A stretch of DNA of 64,000 bases, from NCBI RefSeq assembly GCF_008386495.1, contig NZ_VTHJ01000037.1, positions 1 to 64,000 of the forward strand, read 5' to 3'. Source of the DNA: Streptomyces tailanensis. GTDB lineage: Bacteria; Actinomycetota; Actinomycetes; Streptomycetales; Streptomycetaceae. The translations under genes were made by a program, and so were the position numbers. Below are positions 41,073-48,466 of the stretch, one piece after another. Position 1 is the stretch's first letter. Each line of letters begins with the position of its first letter. The notes below the pieces were generated by a model. The model saw only the letters and a list, made by a program, of their open reading frames with translations, had not been told where the DNA came from and did not search any database.

Positions 41073-42431
41073 CTAAATCCTGTCGGGTACGGGATTGCCC
41101 GCGTCGCTGATCGCCCGGCGCACCGGAACCCTCGCGAGCAGGGCGAATCCCAGCACGAAGAAGACGACCAGGGAGATGATCGCGTCCCGATAACTTCCGG
41201 TTAGCTGGTAGGTGAGACCGAACAGGAGCGGGCCCAGCCAGCTCATGCCGCGGTCGCTCATCTCGTACGCCGAGAAGTACTCGGCCTCCTTGCCGGGCGG
41301 GACGAGGTGGGAGAAGAGGGAGCGGGACAGGGCCTGGCTGCCGCCCAGGACCAGGCCGATGCCCGAGGCCAGGATGAAGAACCACAGCGGGGCCCCGGCC
41401 GGGAGGAAGTAACCGGCGCCGAGGATCAGGGTCCAGGCGATCAGGGAACCGAGGATCGTGCGCTTCGCGCCGTACCGGCGGGACAGCCGGCCCATGCCCA
41501 GGGCGCCGCCCACCGCCAGTATCTGCACCAGCAGTACGGCCACGATGAGCGTCGACTGCTCCAGGTCCAGCTCCTCGGAGCCGTACACCGAGGCCTGGGA
41601 GATCACCGTCTGGATGCCGTCGTTGTAGACGAGGTAGGCGAGGAGGAAGCCGAGGGTCAGGGGGTGGCGGCGCATGTCGCGGACGGTCGCCGCGAGCTGG
41701 CGCAGTCCGGGGGCCGTCGCCTCCTCAGTCCCGCCCGTCGCCGGGCTCCGACGGTCACGGAGGCGTCGTAGCGGGATGAGGGTGAAGGCGCCCCACCACA
41801 GTCCGGCCGAGGCGAGGCAGATGCGGACCGCCATGCCCTCGGAGACGCCGAAGGTGTCGTGGGCGGTGAACAGGATGAGGTTCGCGACGAGGACCAGGGA
41901 GCCCGCCGCGTAGCCGAAGGCCCAGCCCCGGGAGGAGACCGCGTCGCGTTCCTCGGGGGGCGCGATCTGGGGCAGGTAGGAGTTGTAGAGCATCATCGCG
42001 ACGGACTGGGACGCGTTCGCGACGACCAGGAGGACGCCGCCGAGCAGATAGCGGTCGCCGTCCAGGAAGAACATGCCGGCGGTCGCGGCGGCCCCCAGAT
42101 AGGCGGCGGCGCCGAGGAGGGGCTTCTTGCGGCCGGTGCGGTCGGCGGCCGCGCCCACCAGGGGCATGATCACGACGGCGAGGATCACCGACAGGGAGAC
42201 CGAGTACGCGAAGAATGAGCCGGCGCGGACCGGGATCCCCAGGGGATGGACGTAACCGTCCGTGTCGGCGGCGGACTTGGCGACCTCGGTCAGATAGGGG
42301 CCGAGGAACACGGTCAGGACGCTTGTCGAGTAGACCGAGCAGGCCCAGTCGTAGAAGTACCAGCCGCGCTGTTCGCGTCGCCTGCCCGCGGCCTCGTCGG
42401 CCTCGTCCGTCCGCACGGTGTCGGTGCCCAC
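41073..42431 (-). CDS. UMF1/Atg22-type MFS transporter
   Basis: This 452-residue membrane protein has about 12 helices. It has the UMF1 N-terminal hallmark RGWYFYDWACSVYSTSVLTVFLGPYL, the loop GAAADRTGRKKPLL, YNSYLPQIAPPEERDAVSSRGWAFGYAAGS and the later GGSQALSRSLFSHLVPPGKEAEYF. Relatives include fungal Atg22 vacuolar amino-acid exporters; bacterial substrates are undefined. The GTG 42431 start is followed by an acidic/arginine segment. It is transcribed in the same direction as the GDPD gene, with a 41-bp gap, so it may be the last gene of a yczE-GDPD-UMF1 unit. Confidence 0.88.
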   Translation of the reverse strand: MGTDTVRTDEADEAAGRRREQRGWYFYDWACSVYSTSVLTVFLGPYLTEVAKSAADTDGYVHPLGIPVRAGSFFAYSVSLSVILAVVIMPLVGAAADRTGRKKPLLGAAAYLGAAATAGMFFLDGDRYLLGGVLLVVANASQSVAMMLYNSYLPQIAPPEERDAVSSRGWAFGYAAGSLVLVANLILFTAHDTFGVSEGMAVRICLASAGLWWGAFTLIPLRRLRDRRSPATGGTEEATAPGLRQLAATVRDMRRHPLTLGFLLAYLVYNDGIQTVISQASVYGSEELDLEQSTLIVAVLLVQILAVGGALGMGRLSRRYGAKRTILGSLIAWTLILGAGYFLPAGAPLWFFILASGIGLVLGGSQALSRSLFSHLVPPGKEAEYFSAYEMSDRGMSWLGPLLFGLTYQLTGSYRDAIISLVVFFVLGFALLARVPVRRAISDAGNPVPDRI

Positions 42432-42472
42432 CCGTGCCCCTCGCTTCCCCGTGAACGGGCCGCGCGAGGGTG

Positions 42473-43240
42473 TCAGACCCAGGTCCCCCGGTCCTCAAGC
42501 ACCTTGCGCAGCGTGTCGATGTGATCGGTCATGATGCCATCGACTCCCAAGTCCAGGAGGCGGTGCATACGTTGCGGTTCGTTCACGGTCCACACATGGA
42601 CGTGCAGCCCGCGCGCGTGGGCCGCGCGCACGAACCGGTGGTCCACCACCGGCACCCCCGACTGCGACTCGGGCACCTGTGCGGCGACCGCCGTGCGGCG
42701 CAGCGCGGAGGGGATGCCCCAGGAGCGCAGCCGCAGGCCCAGGACGCCGCCGGTGCCGTACGAGGTGGCCAGGCGCGGGCCGGCGAGGCGCTGGGCGCGG
42801 GCGACCCGGGGCTCGGAGAACGAGCCGACGCAGACGCGGTGCCAGGAGTCGGTGCGGGCGATCAGATTGAGGAGCGGGTGCAGTGCCGGCTCGGCCTTGA
42901 TGTCGACGTTCCAGCGGACGTCGGGGAAGGTTTCGAGGAGTTCCTCGAAGAGGGGTACCGGTTCGACGCCCGCCACGCGCGCGTGCCGTATGTCCTTCCA
43001 CGGCAGGTCCGCTATCCGGCCCGCCCCGTCGCTCACCCGGTCCAGGGTCGCGTCGTGGAAGGCGACGAGCTTGCCGTCGAGCGTGGCGTGCACATCGGTC
43101 TCGATGTAGCGGTAGCCCGACTCGACGGCGCGCCGGAACTGGGCCACGGTGTTCTCCAGGCCGTCCGCCGCCCCGCCCCGGTGGGCGAAGGCGATCGGGC
43201 CGGGGTGGTCCAGGTACGGGTGGCGTATGAGGGCGGTCAC
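42473..43240 (-). CDS. glycerophosphodiester phosphodiesterase
   Basis: This 255-residue cytoplasmic GDPD has a TIM barrel with catalytic pair and metal ligands AFAHRGGAADGLENTVAQF and IETDVHATLDGKLVAFHDATLDR. Further motifs are WNVDIKAEP and HVWTVNEPQRMHRLLDLGVDGIMTD. It hydrolyses deacylated phospholipid diesters to glycerol 3-phosphate and an alcohol. No signal peptide is seen. The GTG start overlaps the yczE stop by 4 bp, so the two are co-translated. Confidence 0.92.
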   Translation of the reverse strand: MTALIRHPYLDHPGPIAFAHRGGAADGLENTVAQFRRAVESGYRYIETDVHATLDGKLVAFHDATLDRVSDGAGRIADLPWKDIRHARVAGVEPVPLFEELLETFPDVRWNVDIKAEPALHPLLNLIARTDSWHRVCVGSFSEPRVARAQRLAGPRLATSYGTGGVLGLRLRSWGIPSALRRTAVAAQVPESQSGVPVVDHRFVRAAHARGLHVHVWTVNEPQRMHRLLDLGVDGIMTDHIDTLRKVLEDRGTWV

Positions 43241-43923
43241 CGGGGCAGTATGACCCGCTTCGATGGACCGGTGGCAACGACCGTGCTGCCGGATTCCGAG
43301 GGGACGGCGAACACGCGCAGGAAGAGCTGGGCGAGCGGGCCGATGGCGAGGGCGTAGAGGAGGGTGCCGACGCCGACCGTGCCGCCGAGGAGGAATCCCG
43401 TCGCGACGACCGTCAGTTCGATGGCCGTGCGCACCAGGCGGATCGACAGCCCGGTCACCCGGTTCAGGCCCGTCATCAGTCCGTCGCGCGGGCCGGGGCC
43501 AAAGCGGGCCGCGATGTAGAGGCCCGTCGCCGCGCCGTTCAGGACGATGCCGATCACCATCAGGGAGATGCGGGCCGTCATTGTCCGGGCGTCGGGCGTC
43601 ACGGCCAGGGTCGCGTCCATGGCGGCGCCGATCACCAGGACGTTGGAGATGGTGCCGAGGCCGGGGCGCTGGCGCAGGGGGATCCAGAGGAGCAGGATCG
43701 TGGCGCCGACGACGGTCAGGACGATGCCCATCGACAGACCGGTCCGCTCGGCGAGGCCCTGGTGGAGCACGTTCCACGGTTCCAGGCCGAGGCCCGACCT
43801 GACGAGAAGCGCCGAGCTCACGCCGTAGAGCGTGAGGCCGATGTAGAGCTGCGACAGCCGCCGCGTGAGATGCCCGTGTGCGGACAAGAGATGCCCCCCT
43901 GTGGTGGTAGTGGCCTGCTTCAT
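43237..43923 (-). CDS. yczE: YczE-family membrane protein
   Basis: This 228-residue protein has about five to six helices (YIGLTLYGVSSALLVRSGLG; IVLTVVGATILLLWIPLRQRPGLGTISNVLVIG; ATGLYIAARFGPGPRDGLMTGL) typical of the YczE/YyaS/YitT group. Its function is unknown; Bacillus YczE is linked to surfactin production. It is divergent from a MocR-type regulator, the conserved yczR-yczE arrangement in which YczR regulates yczE. ATG 43923 (MKQATTTTGG) is preferred over ATG 43953, since the intervening DNA holds phased repeats. Confidence 0.85.
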   Translation of the reverse strand: MKQATTTTGGHLLSAHGHLTRRLSQLYIGLTLYGVSSALLVRSGLGLEPWNVLHQGLAERTGLSMGIVLTVVGATILLLWIPLRQRPGLGTISNVLVIGAAMDATLAVTPDARTMTARISLMVIGIVLNGAATGLYIAARFGPGPRDGLMTGLNRVTGLSIRLVRTAIELTVVATGFLLGGTVGVGTLLYALAIGPLAQLFLRVFAVPSESGSTVVATGPSKRVILPR

Positions 43924-43931
43924 GTCACCCT

Positions 43932-43961
43932 GTGGCTTGAGGAGTGGCTCCATCCATGGCC
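43932..43961. promoter_or_regulatory. 12-nt-phased repeats between yczE and yczR
   Basis: GTGGCT (43932), GTGGCT (43944) and ATGGCC (43956) recur every 12 nt in the divergent promoter. MocR-family regulators bind direct repeats, so this is a candidate YczR site. Confidence 0.45.
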
Positions 43962-43987
43962 AATCCGGGGAAGGTGGACTGGAAATC

Positions 43988-45487
43988 GTGTCTCAGTGGA
44001 CTTCGGCGGTGGGGGCCGCGCAGCTCGCCCGCATGCTCAACTCCCAGCAGGACCGCCCCAGTGGGCCCGGCAGCAAGCGCCCGCCCGCCTATCGCGCCCT
44101 CGCCGACGGCGTACGACTGCTGGTCCTGGAGGGCCGTGTGCCCGTGGCCGCCCGACTGCCCGCCGAGCGTGAACTGGCCCTGTCCCTCTCCGTCAGCCGT
44201 ACGACCGTCGCGGCGGCGTACGAGGCCCTGCGCACGGAGGGGTTCCTGGAGTCCCGCCGGGGAGCGGGCAGTTGGACCGCCGTACCGGCCGGCAAGCCGC
44301 TTCCCTCGCGCGGTCTGGAACCGCTGCCGCCCGAGGCGCTCGGCTCGATGATCGACCTGGGCTGCGCGGCCCTGCCCGCGCCCGAGCCCTGGCTGACCCG
44401 GGCCGCGCGGGGCGCGCTGGAGGAGCTGCCGCCGTACGCCCACACGCACGGCGACTATCCGGCCGGGCTGCCCGCGCTCCGCTCGATGCTCGCCGAGCGC
44501 TACACCGCGCGCGGGATCCCGACCATGCCCGAGCAGATCATGGTGACCACCGGGGCCATGGGGGCCATGGACGCCATCTGTCACCTCTTCGCGGGGCGGG
44601 GCGAGCGGATCGCCGTGGAGTCGCCGTCGTACGCCAACATCCTTCAGCTGATGCGGGAGGCCGGGGCCCGACTGGTGCCGGTCGCCATGGCGGAGGGGCT
44701 CGCCGGGTGGGACATGGACCGCTGGCGGCAGGTCCTGCGGGACGCGGCGCCGCGGCTCGCCTACGTCGTCGCCGACTTCCACAACCCGACCGGCGCGCTC
44801 GCCGACGAGGACCGGCGACGGGGGCTCGTCGACGCGGCCCGGGCCGCCGGGACCGTGCTCGTCACCGACGAGACCATGAGCGAGCTGCGACTTGACCCGG
44901 AGGTGGAGATGCCCCGGCCGGTCTGCGCGTTCGATCCGGCGGGGTCCACGGTCATCACGGTCGGGTCGGCCAGCAAGGCGTTCTGGGCGGGCATGCGGAT
45001 CGGGTGGGTGCGGGCCGCGCCCGAGGTGATCCGGAGTCTGGTCGCGGCGCGGGCGTACGCCGATCTGGGGACGCCGGTGCTGGAGCAGTTGGCCGTGAAC
45101 TGGCTGATGAGTACGGGGGGTTGGGAGCAGGCTGTCGGGATTCGGCGGGAGCAGGCGCGGGAGAACCGGGACGCGTTGGTCGCCGCGGTGCGGCGGGAGC
45201 TGCCGGACTGGGAGTTCTCCGAGCCTCGGGGTGGGCTGACGTTGTGGGCCCGGACCGGGGGGCTGTCGGGGTCGCGGCTCGCGGAGATGGGCGAGCGGGT
45301 CGGGATCCGGGTGCCGTCGGGGCCTCGGTTCGGGGTGGACGGGGCCTTCGAGGGGTATGTGCGGCTGCCGTTCACCGTGGGGGGTGCGGTCGCGGACGAG
45401 GCGGCTGGGCGGTTGGCGGCGGCGGCGCGGTTGGTGCGGAACGGGGAAGCGGGCGGGAGCGAGACCCCGAGGACGTTCGTGGCGTGA
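43988..45487 (+). CDS. yczR: MocR-family regulator (GntR HTH fused to aminotransferase), YczR-type
   Basis: This 499-residue regulator has a GntR winged helix at about residues 35-105 (YRALADGVRLLVLEGRVPVAARLPAERELALSLSVSRTTVAAAYEALRTEGFLES) linked to a fold-type I aminotransferase domain. The PLP-lysine motif is VGSASKAFWAGMRIGWVRA, with YVVADFHNPTGALAD and ETMSELRLD before it. Such proteins bind PLP and sense metabolites without necessarily catalysing transamination. GTG 43988 gives the family start VSQWTSAVGAAQLARML. The divergent pairing with yczE is the known YczR context. Confidence 0.88.
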   Translation: MSQWTSAVGAAQLARMLNSQQDRPSGPGSKRPPAYRALADGVRLLVLEGRVPVAARLPAERELALSLSVSRTTVAAAYEALRTEGFLESRRGAGSWTAVPAGKPLPSRGLEPLPPEALGSMIDLGCAALPAPEPWLTRAARGALEELPPYAHTHGDYPAGLPALRSMLAERYTARGIPTMPEQIMVTTGAMGAMDAICHLFAGRGERIAVESPSYANILQLMREAGARLVPVAMAEGLAGWDMDRWRQVLRDAAPRLAYVVADFHNPTGALADEDRRRGLVDAARAAGTVLVTDETMSELRLDPEVEMPRPVCAFDPAGSTVITVGSASKAFWAGMRIGWVRAAPEVIRSLVAARAYADLGTPVLEQLAVNWLMSTGGWEQAVGIRREQARENRDALVAAVRRELPDWEFSEPRGGLTLWARTGGLSGSRLAEMGERVGIRVPSGPRFGVDGAFEGYVRLPFTVGGAVADEAAGRLAAAARLVRNGEAGGSETPRTFVA

Positions 45488-45544
45488 CCTCGACTGGAGC
45501 GGTACCCGGCAGTTGGGGCTGGGCGGGGGGTGGGCTGCGCTGCT

Positions 45545-45690
45545 CGGCGCTACGAGGTGCCGCTGCGCCCACCCTCCCCCACTCCCGGCTTCGCTCGAGC
45601 GGGAGGTAACCCCCATCGCCCCAGCGGCACGATTGCCCGCAGCCGGGAACGGTGTGGGTGGGCTGCCGCCTCAGCGGCACGACTGCCCGC
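45545..45690. repeat. dispersed palindromic element, copy 3, with internal duplication
   Basis: CCTCCCCCACTCCCGGCTTC and GCTCGAGCGGGAGG (45573-45606) match copy 2 in reverse complement, including the flank CCCCCATCGCCCC. The adjacent word CAGCGGCACGAYTGCCCGCAGC occurs twice, at about 45622 and 45673. It is non-coding, between convergent genes, and probably terminates both. Confidence 0.75.
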
Positions 45691-45707
45691 AGCTGCGGCG
45701 GATCCAT

Positions 45708-47270
45708 TCAGCTTTCCGCTACCGCTGTCTTCGCCATGGTCGAGTCCGCCGGAGTCGTGTGGGGCGGGAGTAGGGACAGGATTGCCTCGCGGCGGGGCTC
45801 GGGGGTGTCGGGGTCGTGGGGATCCGGCGTGGCCGGGACCTGGACGCGGAGGACGGGGGCGGTGCCGAGGCGGGCGTAGCCGCGGCCGGGTGGGACGTCC
45901 GGGGTGGGGGTGGTGGGGGGAGGGGCGCCCAGGATCGCGGTGAGTTGGTCGGGGGTGGCGGGGCCGAGGACCACTCGGGCCCGGGTGTGCTGGCGTACCG
46001 CGTCCGTGAGGGTGTCCAGGTGGTCGAACTGTTCGGCCACGGCGACCGTGACGTTGGCGGCGCGGCCGTGGCGGAGGGGGACCTGGAGGAGGGACTGCGG
46101 GTCGGGGCGGCCGTCGGCCGCGGCGAGGTCGGCCAGCGTGCTCGGGCGGTCCACCAGGAGCCACAGCGGGCGTTTGATGTCGTCCGGTGGTGGGTTGCCG
46201 ACCTGGCGGGCCCGGTTGGTGGCGATGAGGCGGCGTTCGGTCTCCTGGGACGCCCACTCCAGGCCGGCCAGGGCCCCGGAGAGACCGCACTCCACGGCCA
46301 GGACCCCGTCCCGGCCGGTCAGGCAGGCGTGGTCGCCGCTGCCCCCGCCGTCGACGATGACGACGTCGCCGTACCGGAGGGCCTGGAGGGCGATGGAGCG
46401 CAACAGGGTCGTCGTGCCGCTGCCCGGCTGGCCCACGGCCAGCAGATGGGGCTCGGTGGAGCGGACGCCGGTGCGCCAGACGACCGGCGGTACGTCGCGT
46501 GTCTCCTCTCCGAAGGAGAGGGGGAGGGTGCGCTGGACGTGGGCCGCGTCGGTGAAGCCGATGACCGTCTCGCCCGGTGCCGTCACGAAGTGCTGGGCGG
46601 CGATGTCGGTGGCGAGCGGGGCGAGGACGGTGACGGTGAGTTCGTTGCCCTCCTCGTCCCAGGTGAAGCGGTACTCCCGGCCGCGACCCGCCTTGGTGTG
46701 CAGCAGGTGTTCGATGCGGGCGCGGGCCTCGGTCTCGCCGTCGGTGAAGTACGCCGGGTAGCGGATCAGCAGGTGCGAGACGCGGCCGGTGCCGTCGAAG
46801 GCGTAGGTGGGGAAGGCCTGGTCCCAGGCGCCGCCGTGCGAGAAGAGGGGGTCGGGGTCCTCGGCGGCCGAGAAGTACGGCACCAGGGCCTCGTAGAGGG
46901 AGCGAAGACGCTGGGTCTGGGATTCGTCCGGGCCGGCGGGCTCCTGGGCGCCGCCCTCGCGGCCCGACCAGGCCGCCGCCGCCATCAGCGCGATGACGGC
47001 GAGCAGCGGTCCGTACGGCACCAGGGTCATGACCAGGAGCACCGAGGCCGCCAGGAACAGCAGTGACCCGCGCCGGTCCTTCGGGGTCTCGGTCCACCGG
47101 CGCCGCCCGGCCGCGGCCAGCCGACGCAGTCCACGGGCGGTCGTGATCAGCGGATGGAGGACGTCGGTGGCGCCGTCGGCCGCCGTTCGGGCCAGCTCCC
47201 GGCTCCTGGTGAGGTGCGCGCTGCCGCTGCTCAGAATGCGGGGGAGGCGGGGGAGAGTGACCCGGGCCAC
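45708..47270 (-). CDS. FtsK/TraB-like membrane ATPase with atypical P-loop
   Basis: This 520-residue protein has two helices at about residues 68-103 (LLFLAASVLLVMTLVPYGPLLAVIALMAAAAW), a beta-rich middle domain and a C-terminal RecA-like fold of the FtsK/SpoIIIE/TraB type. The P-loop position reads AVGQPGSGTTTLLRSIALQAL (about residue 275), with Thr where the invariant Walker A lysine belongs; a Walker-B-like VVIVDGGG follows. If read correctly, ATP hydrolysis may be lost or altered. Only 37 bp separate it from the upstream small membrane protein gene. GTG 47270 has GGAG 6 nt upstream. It resembles a DNA-transfer module fixed on the chromosome. Confidence 0.75.
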   Translation of the reverse strand: MARVTLPRLPRILSSGSAHLTRSRELARTAADGATDVLHPLITTARGLRRLAAAGRRRWTETPKDRRGSLLFLAASVLLVMTLVPYGPLLAVIALMAAAAWSGREGGAQEPAGPDESQTQRLRSLYEALVPYFSAAEDPDPLFSHGGAWDQAFPTYAFDGTGRVSHLLIRYPAYFTDGETEARARIEHLLHTKAGRGREYRFTWDEEGNELTVTVLAPLATDIAAQHFVTAPGETVIGFTDAAHVQRTLPLSFGEETRDVPPVVWRTGVRSTEPHLLAVGQPGSGTTTLLRSIALQALRYGDVVIVDGGGSGDHACLTGRDGVLAVECGLSGALAGLEWASQETERRLIATNRARQVGNPPPDDIKRPLWLLVDRPSTLADLAAADGRPDPQSLLQVPLRHGRAANVTVAVAEQFDHLDTLTDAVRQHTRARVVLGPATPDQLTAILGAPPPTTPTPDVPPGRGYARLGTAPVLRVQVPATPDPHDPDTPEPRREAILSLLPPHTTPADSTMAKTAVAES

Positions 47271-47307
47271 GGCTGTCTCCTGGAGGTGCGTACGGATGGG
47301 GACGGGG

Positions 47308-47502
47308 TCAGAACTTGATCCCGCCGAGGAGGCTCGCGAGGCTCTCGCCGCCCGCGGTGATGCTCGGGGCGATGCCCGTACTGGCGAGGTAGAAGCCGAA
47401 CAGGGTGACGACGATGCAGTGCGAGGCCTTGAGGCCGTCCTTGCGGAAGAACAGGAAGACGATGACGCCGAGCACGACGACGCCGGACATATGAAGGATC
47501 AT
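47308..47502 (-). CDS. small membrane protein (Spd-like)
   Basis: This 64-residue protein has two helices: MSGVVVLGVIVFLFF, then a KDGLKASH loop, then CIVVTLFGFYLASTGIAP, and a Gly/Ser-rich tail ITAGGESLASLLGGIKF. AGGAG lies 8 nt before ATG 47502. Small membrane proteins of this kind occur next to FtsK/TraB-like ATPases in actinomycete conjugative elements (Spd proteins). The assignment is by context and size, not by a proven family match. Confidence 0.75.
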   Translation of the reverse strand: MILHMSGVVVLGVIVFLFFRKDGLKASHCIVVTLFGFYLASTGIAPSITAGGESLASLLGGIKF

Positions 47503-47586
47503 GCGGGCTCTCCTGGTTGATGGGGACAGTCACCATGAGTTCTTCCAGGGTCACAGCATGTATCTATATGATTAAAGGTGCAATTG

Positions 47587-47609
47587 GGTGAAATTCAGCT
47601 TGTTTCACC
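47587..47609. promoter_or_regulatory. perfect 7-bp inverted repeat in AT-rich promoter
   Basis: GGTGAAA (47587-47593) and TTTCACC (47603-47609) are separated by 9 bp, 85 bp before the small membrane protein gene. GTGA and TCAC arms fit a BldD- or GntR-type operator. The neighbouring 47550-47590 is the most AT-rich stretch nearby. Confidence 0.5.
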
Positions 47610-47772
47610 TGGATGGCCGAGCCCTTGTTGCGCCGTACGGGCTGGGCTGTTGCGTCCGGCCGCACCCGATGTGATCTTTGCCTCGGCCTGGACCGCTCAG
47701 GTGCGCGAGGAGCCAGTACCCTGGCGATTGCTTTCTGGAGCGTACGGCGCGTAGTGAGAGGTGGTCCCGGCG

Positions 47773-48165
47773 ATGAGCGAAGCCCCCGACCCCGAGGTCG
47801 TGGAGCTGGCGACCAAGATCTTCGATCTGGCCCGGCGGGGCGAGACCGAGGCGCTCGTGGCATATGTGGACGCGGGTGTTCCGGCCAACCTCACCAACGA
47901 CCGCGGCGACTCGCTCGTGATGCTCGCCGCCTATCACGGTCACGCCGACGCCGTCAGGGAGCTCCTGGCGCGTGGTGGCGAGGCAGACCGCGTCAACGAC
48001 CGGGGCCAGACTCCCCTCGCAGGGGCGGTTTTCAAGGGCGAGGAAGAGGTCATCCGGGTTCTCCTGGAGGGCGGGGCCGACCCGCTCGCGGGAACTCCGA
48101 ACGCGGTCGACACCGCCCGGATGTTCGGCAAGATCGAACTGCTCGAACTGTTCGGCGCACACTGA
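47773..48165 (+). CDS. ankyrin-repeat protein
   Basis: This 130-residue cytoplasmic protein has three ankyrin units: ALVAYVDAGVPANLTNDRGDSLVMLAAYHGHADAVRELLARGGEADRVNDRGQTPLAGAVFKGEEEVIRVLLEGGADP and a partial fourth. The repeats mediate protein contact; no partner is evident. ATG 47773 has GAGAGGTGG upstream. The divergent small membrane gene shares the 270-bp gap. Confidence 0.88.
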   Translation: MSEAPDPEVVELATKIFDLARRGETEALVAYVDAGVPANLTNDRGDSLVMLAAYHGHADAVRELLARGGEADRVNDRGQTPLAGAVFKGEEEVIRVLLEGGADPLAGTPNAVDTARMFGKIELLELFGAH

Positions 48166-48361
48166 TCCACATGTTCTGACCAGGAAAAACAACAGATACG
48201 GGGGAGGCGGTACAGGGCCGCCGGAAATTTCGGTCGCGGCAGGAAGAACCGCCGGGTCATCATGACGTCGTGATTCACGGACGCGATGGCTGGGCAGGTG
48301 TTGCCGCACCACGTGGGCCGTGATGCGGTCCGCATGGGCCACTGACGAGAGGCAGAGGAAG

Positions 48362-48421
48362 ATGGTCTACAGCAAGCAGGAAACGGCGGGCGCCCCGACG
48401 TGTTGTCACGCGGCCAGGTAA
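48362..48421 (+). CDS. 19-residue mini-ORF with Cys-Cys
   Basis: ATG to TAA encodes MVYSKQETAGAPTCCHAAR, preceded by two GAGG sites (GAGGCAGAGGAAG). An in-frame ATG at 48323 would extend it to 32 residues. It ends 45 bp before the HEAT-repeat gene. Tandem Cys codons recall actinobacterial leader peptides that sense cysteine, but it could be an independent micro-protein. I think similar peptides recur in Streptomyces, without certainty. Confidence 0.5.
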   Translation: MVYSKQETAGAPTCCHAAR

Positions 48422-48466
48422 AGCAAGATCCCGGTTGCGTCGACGCTTGATGTGAGGCTGTTTCCC

